A DNA stretch of 64,000 bases, taken from Kribbella sindirgiensis (GTDB lineage: Bacteria; Actinomycetota; Actinomycetes; Propionibacteriales; Kribbellaceae). Both the position numbers and the translations under genes were made by a program. Below, in pieces: positions 24,921 to 33,591 of this stretch (positions are counted from its first letter, which is position 1; every line of letters starts with the position of its first letter). The stretch lies in the NCBI RefSeq assembly GCF_004331435.1, contig NZ_SJKA01000017.1:85964-149963 (forward strand), in the 5' to 3' direction. The notes under the pieces were generated by a model. It had not been told where the DNA came from, searched no databases, and saw only the letters and a list, made by a program, of their open reading frames with translations.

Positions 24921-25881
24921 ACCTCAGGTCGACCTCGCCGGACTGCAGCGCGAGTTCGAGAGGACGTTGCTGGGCGGTGAGCGGAAGTTCACCCGGATCC
25001 AGGTGTCCGAGCGGGCGGGGATCTCGATCCAGCGTGCCGAGCGGATGTGGCACGCGCTCGGGTTCGCGACCGTGCCGGACGACGAGGTGGCCTTCACCGA
25101 CGACGACGTCGAGGCGTTGCGGCTGGTCGCGGCCCTCGAGGACGACGGGTTCATCGAGGCCGAGATGGAGTCGTCGCTGGCCCGGAAACTCGGGCAGACC
25201 CAGTCCCGGCTGGCGTCGTGGCAGTCGGCGATGTTCGTCGAGTTCCTCGCCGGGTCCAAGCTGTCCGCGGACGAGTCGATCGAGGTCGCGGGATTGTTGC
25301 TGCCGGCCATGGAGCGGCTGCAGACCTACGTCTGGCGGCGGCACCTGGCCGCGGCGGCCGGGCGGGCGGTGGCGGGGTCCGACGAGCTGGCGCGTGGGGT
25401 GCGGGCAGTCGGATTCGCGGACATCGTCAGCTACACGCGCCTGACCCGGCGGTTGACCGAGGCCGAGCTCGGCGAGCTGATCGAGAAGTTCGAGGGCATG
25501 GCCGCCGACGTGGTCGCGCTGAACGGCGGCCGGGTGATCAAGTCGATGGGCGACGAGGTGCTGTTCGTGACCGACACCGCCGCGCAGGGCGCCGCCGTCG
25601 CGCTCGCGCTGCAGGACGCGGTGAACGCCGACGAGAACCTTCCGGAACTGCGGATCGGGCTCGCGTACGGCACGATCCTGATCCGGCTCGGCGACGTGTA
25701 CGGCGAAGTGGTCAACCTGGCCGCCCGGCTCACCACGGAATGCAAACCCGGCCGGGTCCTCGCCGACCGCGAACTCGCCGCAGCCCTCGACGGCCACTCG
25801 TCGTACGCCGTCCACCGCCTCCGCCGCGTCGCCGTCCGCGGCTATCGCCACCTCGTCCCGTACGCGATCCAACGTGCATGA
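24910..25881 (+). CDS. class III adenylate/guanylate cyclase
   Basis: A 323-residue cyclase. The N-terminal 150 residues are helical, with a MerR-like start (RIQVSERAGISIQRAERMWHA) resembling the autoinhibitory/pH-sensing regulatory domain of the mycobacterial cyclase Rv1264. The C-terminal catalytic domain has the two metal Asp residues in GFADIVSYTRLTRRL and KSMGDEVLFV and the GDVYGEVVNLAARLT block. The GTG at 24910 lies inside the upstream cyclic-nucleotide-binding gene. It makes cAMP (or cGMP); product specificity was not resolved by eye. No membrane segment is visible. Confidence 0.9.
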   Translation: MVPEPQVDLAGLQREFERTLLGGERKFTRIQVSERAGISIQRAERMWHALGFATVPDDEVAFTDDDVEALRLVAALEDDGFIEAEMESSLARKLGQTQSRLASWQSAMFVEFLAGSKLSADESIEVAGLLLPAMERLQTYVWRRHLAAAAGRAVAGSDELARGVRAVGFADIVSYTRLTRRLTEAELGELIEKFEGMAADVVALNGGRVIKSMGDEVLFVTDTAAQGAAVALALQDAVNADENLPELRIGLAYGTILIRLGDVYGEVVNLAARLTTECKPGRVLADRELAAALDGHSSYAVHRLRRVAVRGYRHLVPYAIQRA

Positions 25882-26194
25882 GCTTCGGACACCCGCGGCG
25901 CTGGCAACGGCAGCCGCGGACGATCCGATGATCATCTGGGCGGCGCAGGGCTTCGGTCCCGGCGGGATCGGCGCGGCCTTCGGCTGGATGGACACGCGGA
26001 CCTGCACCACTCAGCAAACCCAGGCGTCGTCCTCGCCGCACGCTCAGCCGGAGCCGCAGCCGCGGCACAGCGGAGGGTTGATGAGTGGTGGAGGTCCGGC
26101 CTGGCTGGACAGCGAGAACACGGCCGCGATCAAGGTGTACGAACGCCTGGGCTACGCGTATCGCCGGGTCGCCGCCGCGTCCGTCCGTTCCTAG
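25874..26194 (+). pseudogene. remnant of a GNAT acetyltransferase
   Basis: A 106-codon frame whose N-terminus (HELRTPAALATAAADDPMI) and C-terminus (LDSENTAAIKVYERLGYAYR) look like the two ends of a GNAT acetyltransferase. The centre, which should hold the acetyl-CoA-binding loop, is missing or scrambled into a low-complexity Ser/Gln/Pro/His stretch. It overlaps the cyclase end by eight bases and converges on the next gene. Probably non-functional after internal deletion. Confidence 0.5.
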
Positions 26195-26964
26195 CGACCC
26201 GCTGCGGCGTTTGCGACGATGTTCCGCTCGGCGAAGGTCGCCGGGCGGATCCACAGCACGCCGGGCGCCTCGGAGATCAGCAGTCCGGGCAGGATCATCC
26301 GCAGCAGGTCGATCGGCGACGTCTGCGGCTGCGCCTCCCGAGCGGCGCCGTACTGCTCGAACACCCGCGCCAGGTCGACCGCCACACGGTTGGGCTGCTC
26401 GTTCGGGTCCGCCTGGACGAAGGTCTCGACCAGACCGTCGCCGTTCCACGATCCGCCGGTGACTCGCCGGTCGGAGTGCTGCATCAGCACGTCCATCACC
26501 AGGTCGGCGAAGGCGGCCGTGTCCATCCCGTCCACACCTTCCTCGGGGAACCAGTCGTTCCGCAGGTGCAGTACGCCGGGCTGCTCCTTGTCGGCGCACT
26601 CGTCGAGCAGCTTCCCGACCGAGCTCATCGGGTACGACACCGCATCCGGGCCGAGGGCAACGAATCGGTCCGCCAGCAGGTACAGCGAGATGACGGTGTG
26701 CGGCGCGAACAGCATGACCTCGGCGTGCTCGCTGTGGACGGAGATCGGGCCGTCCTTGCTTTTGTGGTAGGACTTCAGGCCCTCCATCAGGGCCTTCTCC
26801 TGCTCCACGGTGAGCTGGGCCTCCCACTCCCACTTGCGCTCCACCGCAAAGTCCTCGGCGTTGTCGTCGTCAGGGCCGCGCGACGCCCACCACAGCACCA
26901 GAGCGACAACAGCGATGGCGACGGCGGCAACGACACCGAGAATCCACACGGGCGGATACCTCAC
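26191..26964 (-). CDS. hypothetical membrane-anchored protein
   Basis: A 257-residue protein with a single N-terminal transmembrane helix (VWILGVVAAVAIAVVALVLW, residues 6-25). The remaining domain is acidic and Trp-containing, about 225 residues, probably outside given the Arg-Tyr start, although topology is uncertain. I recognise no domain. No Cys lipobox is present. It lies alone between the GNAT remnant and the HAAS gene on the same strand. Confidence 0.72.
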   Translation of the reverse strand: MRYPPVWILGVVAAVAIAVVALVLWWASRGPDDDNAEDFAVERKWEWEAQLTVEQEKALMEGLKSYHKSKDGPISVHSEHAEVMLFAPHTVISLYLLADRFVALGPDAVSYPMSSVGKLLDECADKEQPGVLHLRNDWFPEEGVDGMDTAAFADLVMDVLMQHSDRRVTGGSWNGDGLVETFVQADPNEQPNRVAVDLARVFEQYGAAREAQPQTSPIDLLRMILPGLLISEAPGVLWIRPATFAERNIVANAAAGR

Positions 26965-27010
26965 AGAGCAGGGCGGGCAACGAGTCAGTCACCCTAGTCC
27001 GCGCGCCGGG

Positions 27011-28219
27011 TCACCTGGTCGGCTGCACGGTGAGCGTCACGCCCGGCGTACCCGTCGGCTTGACGGTGGTCGGGGCGACGGTTGGTGTGGGGGATGTGGT
27101 GCGGGTGGCGGGGGCGGGTGGCGGGACGAAGGGGGCCTTCGTGGTCTCCTTGCAGTTGTCCGGGCTGGTGTCGCCGTTCTCGTCGGGGACGACCACGACC
27201 TGCGGGAACAGGTTGCTGGTGGTGTCCCGCGACGCCTGCCCGTAGCTGGTCGCGCAGTCCTGCAACTCCATGCTGATCGGGTTGCCGTCCTGGTCGTACA
27301 GCCGGACCGCGACCTGCTTGCCCTGGGCATCGAACGGGTAGATGTTCGACACCGTGGTGCCGTCCACCACCACGCCCTTGGTCGGCGGCTCGTAGCCCCG
27401 GGCGCTGCCGCGGTAGTCGTTGTAGTTGTTCAGGAACCCGAACGAGGCACCGACGTACGCCGCGGCCAGGAACGACGGGATCGCGACCGCCGCGACGACG
27501 TTGAGCGGTACGACGTACCACAGCCACCGCCGGTCCTGCTGGGTTCGGCGGCCGATCCAGATCGACACCGCCGCGCCGGCGACGGCGCCGACCACGGTCA
27601 CCGAGGCCGCGCCGAACAGCGCGAAGAACCCGCCCGCGCCGATCATGCCCCGCGCGACCCACCAGACCGGCTGGCCGATCGTCACCAGTTCGTGCCGGAC
27701 GTTCGGCGGGATCTGGTCGATCCAGCCGCGGACTGCCGTCGCCCACTGGGCGCCCCGCGGCGTGTCCAGGACGATCCGCGGGTCGTTGCCGTGCAACGCC
27801 CGGACGCCGAGGAACGCAGCGACGAACAGCACGCCGAGCCCGAGCAGCCCGAAGAACGCCGTCTCGTCGTGCGACCACGCGAAGATGCTGACAGCAACGA
27901 AGAACGGTCCGACCGTGCCCGCGATCAGGCCCCAGCGCAGCGCCTTCCAGCCGGACGCGAGGTAGTCCTGGCTGACCGGCTCGCTGCGTGCCGGATAGCC
28001 GGCCGCGGCCCGCAGTTCGTCGGCGTACTGCCTCGGCGTCCCCAGGCGCACCTGCAGGTCGCTCAAGGTCGGCTCGTCGTCGAACTCACCCGCTACTTCG
28101 GTCAGGTGGTCGGTGACGTCCTGGAGCACGTCCTCCAGTTCACCAGGCGGCAGGTCGCTGAGCTCGGCGCGCACCTGCGTCAGGTAGATCGCGACCGCTC
28201 CGGTCAGGGTGCTGTTCAC
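27011..28219 (-). CDS. HAAS-domain multi-pass membrane protein
   Basis: A 402-residue protein whose first 80 residues match the HAAS signalling domain (YLTQVRAELSDLPPGELEDVLQDVTDHL). About six transmembrane helices follow (100-290), then an extracytoplasmic domain and a Pro/Thr-rich tail ending in VTLTVQPTR. HAAS proteins are paired with PadR-type regulators, and here the PadR gene overlaps the start by four bases. The pair probably works as a sensor with a transcription factor, although the signal is unknown. Confidence 0.82.
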   Translation of the reverse strand: MNSTLTGAVAIYLTQVRAELSDLPPGELEDVLQDVTDHLTEVAGEFDDEPTLSDLQVRLGTPRQYADELRAAAGYPARSEPVSQDYLASGWKALRWGLIAGTVGPFFVAVSIFAWSHDETAFFGLLGLGVLFVAAFLGVRALHGNDPRIVLDTPRGAQWATAVRGWIDQIPPNVRHELVTIGQPVWWVARGMIGAGGFFALFGAASVTVVGAVAGAAVSIWIGRRTQQDRRWLWYVVPLNVVAAVAIPSFLAAAYVGASFGFLNNYNDYRGSARGYEPPTKGVVVDGTTVSNIYPFDAQGKQVAVRLYDQDGNPISMELQDCATSYGQASRDTTSNLFPQVVVVPDENGDTSPDNCKETTKAPFVPPPAPATRTTSPTPTVAPTTVKPTGTPGVTLTVQPTR

Positions 28220-28542
28220 GCGGCCTCCTCCTCCAGCAGCACCGACATCGTGTCGGCGAAGTGATTCCAGGTCTTGGTCGATCGGGCCAGCAGTTCATGG
28301 CCGGTCTTGTTCAGCCCGTAGTACTTGCGGTGCGGGCCTTCCTCGCTCGGCTGCACGTACGACGTCAGCGCGCCGGCCTGGAACAGCCGGCGGAGCGTCC
28401 CGTACACGGAGGCGTCCGCGACGTCCTCGAGTCCCGCGGCGCGCAGCCGGCGGAGTACGTCGTACCCGTAGCCGTCGGCGTCCCGCAGCACGGCCAGCAC
28501 CGCGAGATCCAGCACGCCCTTGAGTAGCTGGCTCGTATCCAT
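28216..28542 (-). CDS. PadR-family transcriptional regulator
   Basis: A 108-residue winged-helix regulator of the short PadR-s2 type: MDTSQLLKGVLDLAVLAVLR, GYGYDVLRRLRAAG, ASVYGTLRRLFQAGALTSYV, GPHRKYYGLNKTGHELL. The true ATG at 28542 follows GGAGGAGG; the frame extends further upstream only by chance. It overlaps the HAAS gene and is probably autoregulated through the perfect palindrome 42 bases upstream. Confidence 0.92.
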   Translation of the reverse strand: MDTSQLLKGVLDLAVLAVLRDADGYGYDVLRRLRAAGLEDVADASVYGTLRRLFQAGALTSYVQPSEEGPHRKYYGLNKTGHELLARSTKTWNHFADTMSVLLEEEAA

Positions 28543-28583
28543 CGCGACCTCCTCCAGTGTTCTGCCGAGGAGACTACTACACA

Positions 28584-28601
28584 TTGCGGAGTACTCCGCA
28601 A
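28584..28601. promoter_or_regulatory. 18-bp perfect palindrome, likely PadR operator
   Basis: TTGCGGAGTACTCCGCAA is a fully symmetrical 18-mer with no spacer, ending 42 bases before the PadR start codon. A further half copy (TTCCGCAA) lies at about 28615. PadR repressors usually bind such palindromes over their own promoters. Confidence 0.65.
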
Positions 28602-28667
28602 ACCAGTCCGAGCGTTCCGCAATTTCGATCAAGTGCGCGGCGGGTGAGTGGGGGCACAGTGGTGGGC

Positions 28668-29620
28668 ATGGCGGATGTGTTCGAGGAATTCGTGGCGGTG
28701 GTCGCGGCCGGTCTGCGCGGTCCCGACGGCCCGGTGGACGGTGCCGGGCTGGCGGGGCGGGTGCATCTGTCGCGGTTCCACTTCGACCGGGTGATCGGTG
28801 CGGTGGCCGGCGAGTCACCGTTCGCGTTCCGGCGGCGGGTGCTACGCATGCTGCTGGAGCGGGCGGCGTACCGGTTGCTGGCTGAGCCGGTCCCCTGCAT
28901 CTAAATGTCACTGCACTCGAGGTCGCGGTCGAGGCCGGGTACGGGTCGCACGAGGCGTTCACGCGGGCGTTCGCCAGGGCTTATGGGATGTCGCCGCGCG
29001 CGTGGCGGCGAGAAGCGTCGCGGGTGTTCTTCCTCGCGGCGCCGAGTGGAGTGCATTTCCAGCCGCCGGCCGGACTCCGGCCGCCGGCACGTCGAAAGGT
29101 GAGAGGCATGGACGTACTTGTCAAGATGGTCGAGCACCACGTGTGGCTGACCGGCGAGCTGATCGAACGCGGCGCCCGCCTGGACGCCGCCACCTTGGAC
29201 CGGCCGATCGAACTGTCCGTCGAAGGGATCGACGACGACATCTCGATCCGCTACCTCCTGGACCGCCTGGTCTGGCAGGAGGAGATGTGGCTGGCCTCCG
29301 TCGAGGACCGCCCCTTCCAGGTCCCCGAATGCGGCCGCCAGGTTGTCACCCCGATCCCCGAACTCCGCACCCGCCACGCCGACGCCGGAGCCCGCTTCGT
29401 GGCACTCGTCAACCAACTCAACGAAGACGGCCGCTTCGACGAGTCCTTCGTGGACACCACCTGCGAACCCCCGAGAGTCTTCACGTACGGCGGCATGGTC
29501 GCCCACGTCCTAACCTTCGCCGCCCACCGCAGATCCCTCCTACTAGGAGCCTTCCACACCGCCGGCATCAAAGACCTCTCCTCCGGCGACCCAATGCACT
29601 TCGTAGCCGAAGGCAACTAA
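28668..29620 (+). pseudogene. AraC-type HTH - DinB-like fusion, frameshifted
   Basis: The first frame (ATG at 28668, MADVFEEFVAVVAAGLRG) encodes the first helix-turn-helix of an AraC-type domain up to RLLAEPV, then hits a TAA at 28902. From 28907 another frame continues the domain (VTALEVAVEAGYGSHEAFTR, AYGMSPRAWRREA), then a linker and a DinB-like four-helix domain (MDVLVKMVEHHVWLTGELIE) to the TAA at 29618-29620. Full-length relatives are single proteins, so an indel near 28895-28906 has broken the gene. The DinB part has its own possible start at about 29108 after AAGGTGAGAGG, so it might still be made alone. Confidence 0.75.
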
Positions 29621-29622
29621 CC

Positions 29623-29708
29623 CGCCGAGTCGTGGAGTTTGGTTGTGATGGAGAACCGATCTTCACGACTCGAGATTGGGGGTTGGAGCCATTCGCCACG
29701 ACTCGGCG
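29623..29708 (-). repeat. 86-bp palindromic repeat, copy A
   Basis: The ends form a perfect 13-bp inverted repeat (CGCCGAGTCGTGG against CCACGACTCGGCG at 29696-29708). A second internal pair, CGAGTCGTG/CACGACTCG, spans 29627-29672. On the minus strand it aligns without gaps to copy B at 30394-30479, about 60 of 86 bases identical. It separates the end of the AraC-DinB remnant from the end of the DUF559 gene and could act as a two-way terminator. Confidence 0.75.
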
Positions 29709-29720
29709 AGGTGCAGTGGG

Positions 29721-30341
29721 TCAGGCGGCGAGCCGGGGGTGGTGGCGGGTGTGGAGGTCCTCGGCGATGCAGGCGACGACGGTGTGGGGGATGTTCAGGA
29801 CGTCGTAGGCGGTAAAGACCCGCACCAACCAGCCTTCGCGTTCGAGGTTCTCGCGGCGGCGGATGTCCTGGCGCCATTGCCGGGCATCCACGAGATGGTG
29901 CCGCCCGTCGTACTCGATCGCCAGCTTGATCTGGGGATAGCTGAGATCCGGTTTCGCCAGCCAGCCCCCCGGCGGCGCCAGGTCGAGGAATGTTCGCTCA
30001 GGTGGAGTCAGCGGGAGTCCGTCTCGCACCGCCCGGTCGAGGTGCTGTACTTCGTGGACGCGCAGACCGTTCACCCGCGGAAGGTTCCGATGCGGATCGC
30101 GCTGGACCGTCACATGTACGACGTCGTCGGGGTGGTCGTTCGCGGTCCACAGACTCAGTGCGGTCTGGTGACTCGCCACCGCCTCGGGTGTCAGTAGCAG
30201 CGCGGCCTCGGCCTGCAACCGGGGCGTGACGGGGACCTTCCCGTCGACGTACACAGAACCCAGCACCCGCCGGTACTGCGTGCCGCGCAGCACGCCCCGC
30301 GAGATCCCGGACGCCTGGGCATCCGCCACCGTGAACAACAC
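29721..30341 (-). CDS. AbiEi-like / DUF559 domain protein, internally shortened
   Basis: About 206 residues. The N-terminal part (FTVADAQASGISRGVLRG, YRRVLGSVYVDG) resembles AbiEi antitoxin-type winged helices. The C-terminal part (IKLAIEYDGRHHLVDARQWR, RRRENLEREGWLVRVF) is a DUF559 nuclease-like domain with the Glu-Tyr-Asp-Gly core. The segment normally joining them is missing: RTFLDLAPPGG runs directly into WLAKPDLSYPQ, about 70 residues shorter than usual relatives. The GTG start at 30341 is a choice; the frame is open to 30425 through repeat B. It lies between inverted 86-bp repeats. Function unknown, possibly defunct. Confidence 0.62.
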   Translation of the reverse strand: MLFTVADAQASGISRGVLRGTQYRRVLGSVYVDGKVPVTPRLQAEAALLLTPEAVASHQTALSLWTANDHPDDVVHVTVQRDPHRNLPRVNGLRVHEVQHLDRAVRDGLPLTPPERTFLDLAPPGGWLAKPDLSYPQIKLAIEYDGRHHLVDARQWRQDIRRRENLEREGWLVRVFTAYDVLNIPHTVVACIAEDLHTRHHPRLAA

Positions 30342-30393
30342 CGCATCATTGTCCCGATTTCCCCGACCCCACGACGGCCGTTGTCCACAGCCT

Positions 30394-30479
30394 CGCCCAG
30401 TCGTGGCGATTGGTTCCCGACCCATTCATCGAGTCGTGGATTGCGGCTGGTTTTCACAGCCGATATTCACGACTCGGCG
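30394..30479 (+). repeat. 86-bp palindromic repeat, copy B
   Basis: The same length as copy A and in the opposite orientation, starting CGCCCAGTCGTGGCGATTGG and ending CACGACTCGGCG. Internal arms CGAGTCGTG (30430-30438) and CACGACTCG (30468-30476) can form a hairpin with an inner GGCTG/CAGCC stem. It lies eight bases after the pepX stop and just upstream of the DUF559 start. Confidence 0.75.
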
Positions 30480-30487
30480 GGGCGGGG

Positions 30488-32419
30488 TCAGTTCTTCGGG
30501 TCGTGGAGGTTGGGGCGTTGGGTGGGGGTTTTGATTTGGACGTTGATGGCGGGGATTTGGGTTGGGGCGGCCAGTTTGCCGGAGGAGATGGGGATGTTGA
30601 GTTTGCTGCCGGCCAGGTCGATGTCGATGGTGGCGCCGGTGGTGTTGGGGCTGGTCCATTCGGTGTCGGACAGGGTGATGGCCAGTCCGACGATGCGGCC
30701 CTTGGGGATGATCTGGTCCTGGGCGCGGAGGGGGACGTTGACGGTGGTCCACTGGCCGGGCTTGAGCGGGGCCGGCTTCGACAGGGACTTGCTGTGGGCG
30801 GCGTCGATCCAGCCGCGGCTGACGATGCCGTGATCGCTCTGGGTGGTGACCTTGTCGACGGTGTAGTAGCAGCTGTCGTCGTAGTCGGTGCTCGAGCCTT
30901 CACAGGTGCTGTCGTCGGTACGGCGGACGCCGGAGTACCGGGCCGCGTCGCCGTACTCGATGAGGCGCGCGGTCACCGGTGTCGTCGGCGAGTCGGACTT
31001 CAGCCGGAGCGTGACCGACGGCGTACCGCTGATCCGCAACGGTGCGGTCAGCGGTGCGGACAGGAACATCTGCCGTCCCGCGATCACCTCCGACGGGTCC
31101 GCGACGATGTCGTCCTCGGTCAGCTCGGGATCGTCCGTGACCATCAGCGAACCCTTGCCCGCGGCACCTAGTTTGCCGACCGACAGCGGTACCGACACCG
31201 GACGGTTCACAGCCGGCCAGGTCTTGTAGTCGCGCCACACGTCGGGAGTCGTCTCGACCGAGACCATCGGTTCCTTCATCACGCCGTTCTGCAGGCCCTG
31301 CAGCCAGTAGTCGAACCACTTGTGCAGTTCGTCCACCCACTCGTCGCGCCGGAACTCGAACGGGTCCACGTGGTCCTCGAGACCCAGCCACAGCTTGCGC
31401 GGCACGTTGTTCCGCGACAGCGCCGACCACCACTGGGAGAAGTGGTTGGTCTGCACGTTGTAGTCGCTGAGGCCGTGCGTCATGAAGACCGAGGCCTTCA
31501 CCTTCGACACGTTCTTCGTGTAGTCGCGCTCGGCCCAGAACGACGTGTAGTTGCCGGTGTCGTCATCGTCGTTGTCGCCGAGTTCGCCGCGGACCTCGTC
31601 GCAAGCGGCGCTGTCGTGACCGACGTACCCGCCCAGCCAGGGCATGTAGTCGTCCGAGTACGGTACGCCGCCGGACCGGGTGTAGTCGTACCACGACGAG
31701 ATCGCCGAGATCGGCACGATCGTCTTCAGGCCCTTCACCCCGGTCGCCGCGACGCCGTTCGCGAGCGTTCCGTCGTACGACTTGCCGATCATGCCGACCG
31801 CGCCGGTCGTCCAGGACGCCTTCACGGGTTGACCGTCGGCGGTGTGCGCGGTGTTGCGCCCGTTCAGCCAGTCGATCACGTCGACGACCGACTGGATCTC
31901 GTCGCGGCCGCCGACGTCACCGCAGCCGGTGGAGCGGCCGGTGCCGACGATGTCCACGCCGACCATCGCGTAGCCGCGGGGGACGAAGTAGTTGTCGTAG
32001 AACAACGGCATCTTGCGGATCACGCCGTCGCCGTCGTACGTCTTCTTCTCGCTCTCGTTGCCGCGACCGCAGCAGGAGTAGTACGGCGAGGCGTCCATGA
32101 TGACCGGGATCTTCGTACCGGTGAGGACGGTCTCGCTCGGCCGGACGATGTCGACCGCGATCACGTCGTCCTGGCCGTCGGAGTCGGTGTCCATCGTGGT
32201 GTCGACGTACACCGACTCACGGATCGCGTTCGCGTAGTCGTAGACCGGCTGCGTGCTCTTGGTGCGCGTGTCGACGTGCTGCGGCACACTGGGAGCAGCC
32301 GGGGCCGGCGTCCAGGGTCCGTCCGGGATCGGCGAGGCCATGGCCGGACCGGTGAGGGTCGTCAGGCTGAGCACGACGGACGAGACCAGGATCGTCACCC
32401 TGGCGTGGACGGTCCTCAT
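30488..32419 (-). CDS. secreted Xaa-Pro dipeptidyl-peptidase, S15 family
   Basis: A 643-residue exported serine peptidase with a signal peptide cleaved near residue 28 (GPAMA-SPIP). The nucleophile Ser 214 lies in MIGKSYDGTLANG, the Asp candidate in FMTHGLSDYNVQ and the His in LGLEDHVDPF; the C-terminal jelly-roll domain (about 420-630) is typical of PepX/CocE. It removes Xaa-Pro dipeptides from the N-terminus of peptides outside the cell. Length agrees with the actinobacterial secreted type. It is a single gene, followed immediately by repeat B. Confidence 0.9.
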   Translation of the reverse strand: MRTVHARVTILVSSVVLSLTTLTGPAMASPIPDGPWTPAPAAPSVPQHVDTRTKSTQPVYDYANAIRESVYVDTTMDTDSDGQDDVIAVDIVRPSETVLTGTKIPVIMDASPYYSCCGRGNESEKKTYDGDGVIRKMPLFYDNYFVPRGYAMVGVDIVGTGRSTGCGDVGGRDEIQSVVDVIDWLNGRNTAHTADGQPVKASWTTGAVGMIGKSYDGTLANGVAATGVKGLKTIVPISAISSWYDYTRSGGVPYSDDYMPWLGGYVGHDSAACDEVRGELGDNDDDDTGNYTSFWAERDYTKNVSKVKASVFMTHGLSDYNVQTNHFSQWWSALSRNNVPRKLWLGLEDHVDPFEFRRDEWVDELHKWFDYWLQGLQNGVMKEPMVSVETTPDVWRDYKTWPAVNRPVSVPLSVGKLGAAGKGSLMVTDDPELTEDDIVADPSEVIAGRQMFLSAPLTAPLRISGTPSVTLRLKSDSPTTPVTARLIEYGDAARYSGVRRTDDSTCEGSSTDYDDSCYYTVDKVTTQSDHGIVSRGWIDAAHSKSLSKPAPLKPGQWTTVNVPLRAQDQIIPKGRIVGLAITLSDTEWTSPNTTGATIDIDLAGSKLNIPISSGKLAAPTQIPAINVQIKTPTQRPNLHDPKN

Positions 32420-32563
32420 GGCTGGGAAGGCTAGTCACTCCCGCGCCGCAAAGCCAGGTTCTGACCGGATTGGCAGCGACCTGCCCGATACTCAGCGTGA
32501 GAACGGGGGATTCGGTAGGGTGACCGCCACCGCCCCCGGGGGGACGCACGAAAGGGTAGGCCA

Positions 32564-33577
32564 GTGAATCTGCGAGCACCGGTGACATTGCTGGACGTGG
32601 CACAGCGCGCGGGCGTGTCGGTCGCGACCGCCTCCCGTGTGCTGAACGGCGGGGACCGCGTGCCCCGTCCGGAGTTGCAGGAACGGGTCAAGGCCGCCGC
32701 CGACGAGCTCGGCTACACGCCGAACGCGCAGGCGCAGGCGCTGGCCAAGTCGTCGACGAACGTGGTCGGCATCCTGGTCCACGACATCGAGGACCCGTAC
32801 TTCGCCGCGATCGCGAACGGCGTGATGCGGGCCGCGGACGAGCGCAACCTGCTGGTGATGATGGCCAGCACGTTCCGTGACTCCGACCGCGAGATCGCCT
32901 ACCTGTCGTCGTTGCGCGCGCAACGAGCCCGGGCCGCGGTGATGATCGGCAGCCGGCGGACCGACAGCGAGAGCCTGGCGCGGACGGCGACCGAGGTGGA
33001 GACCTTCCTCAACTCCGGCGCGGGTCTCGCGCTGGTCAGTCAGTCCGGGATGCCGGCGCACACCGTTGAACCGGACAACCGTTCGGGGTCGGCGGATCTG
33101 GCCCGCGAGCTGGTCGGTCTCGGCTGGCGCAAGTTCGCCGTACTCGGTGGGCCGGAAACCCTTGCGACGGCACGCGATCGGCGCGACGGGTTCGTCGCCG
33201 GACTGGCCGAGGCGGGGCTGCAACCGGTAGCGGTCGTGGCCGGTGATTTCACACGCGACGGTGGGTACGCCGCCGCGGAGCAGCTGCTCGATCGCCAGGC
33301 CGATGTGGACTGCGTGTTCGCGGTGAACGACGTGATGGCGGTCGGCGCGATGTCGGCGTTGCGGGCACGCGGTGTCGACGTACCGGGCCGGCTCGGTGTC
33401 GCCGGGTTCGACGACATCGCGACGCTGCGCGACGTGTGGCCGGGACTGACGACCGTACGGCTGCCGCTGGAGCAGATGGGCCGCCGGGCGCTGGAGCTCG
33501 CGATCGAGGGCGGCGACGCGACGACCGAGACGTTCAAGGCTGAAGTAGTGCTGCGGGAGAGCACCGCCCGCGGCTGA
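32564..33577 (+). CDS. LacI-family transcriptional regulator
   Basis: A 337-residue regulator with the N-terminal LacI helix-turn-helix and hinge (VTLLDVAQRAGVSVATASRV, then ALAKSSTNVVGILV) and a periplasmic-binding-protein-like sugar domain (FAVNDVMAVGAMSALRARGV, LGVAGFDDIATL). The GTG start follows AAAGGG. No sugar operon adjoins it. The nearest LacI-type operators in the window lie 26 kb away at 6760, so it could act in trans, but that is speculative. It precedes menB by 14 bases, probably without functional meaning. Confidence 0.9.
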   Translation: MNLRAPVTLLDVAQRAGVSVATASRVLNGGDRVPRPELQERVKAAADELGYTPNAQAQALAKSSTNVVGILVHDIEDPYFAAIANGVMRAADERNLLVMMASTFRDSDREIAYLSSLRAQRARAAVMIGSRRTDSESLARTATEVETFLNSGAGLALVSQSGMPAHTVEPDNRSGSADLARELVGLGWRKFAVLGGPETLATARDRRDGFVAGLAEAGLQPVAVVAGDFTRDGGYAAAEQLLDRQADVDCVFAVNDVMAVGAMSALRARGVDVPGRLGVAGFDDIATLRDVWPGLTTVRLPLEQMGRRALELAIEGGDATTETFKAEVVLRESTARG

Positions 33578-33591
33578 AATATGCTCGACGG

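Noticed and set aside
32431..33223. Leftward frames antisense to the LacI gene
   Set aside because: They are Arg/Pro/Gly-rich with no domain, while the forward frame is a textbook LacI protein.
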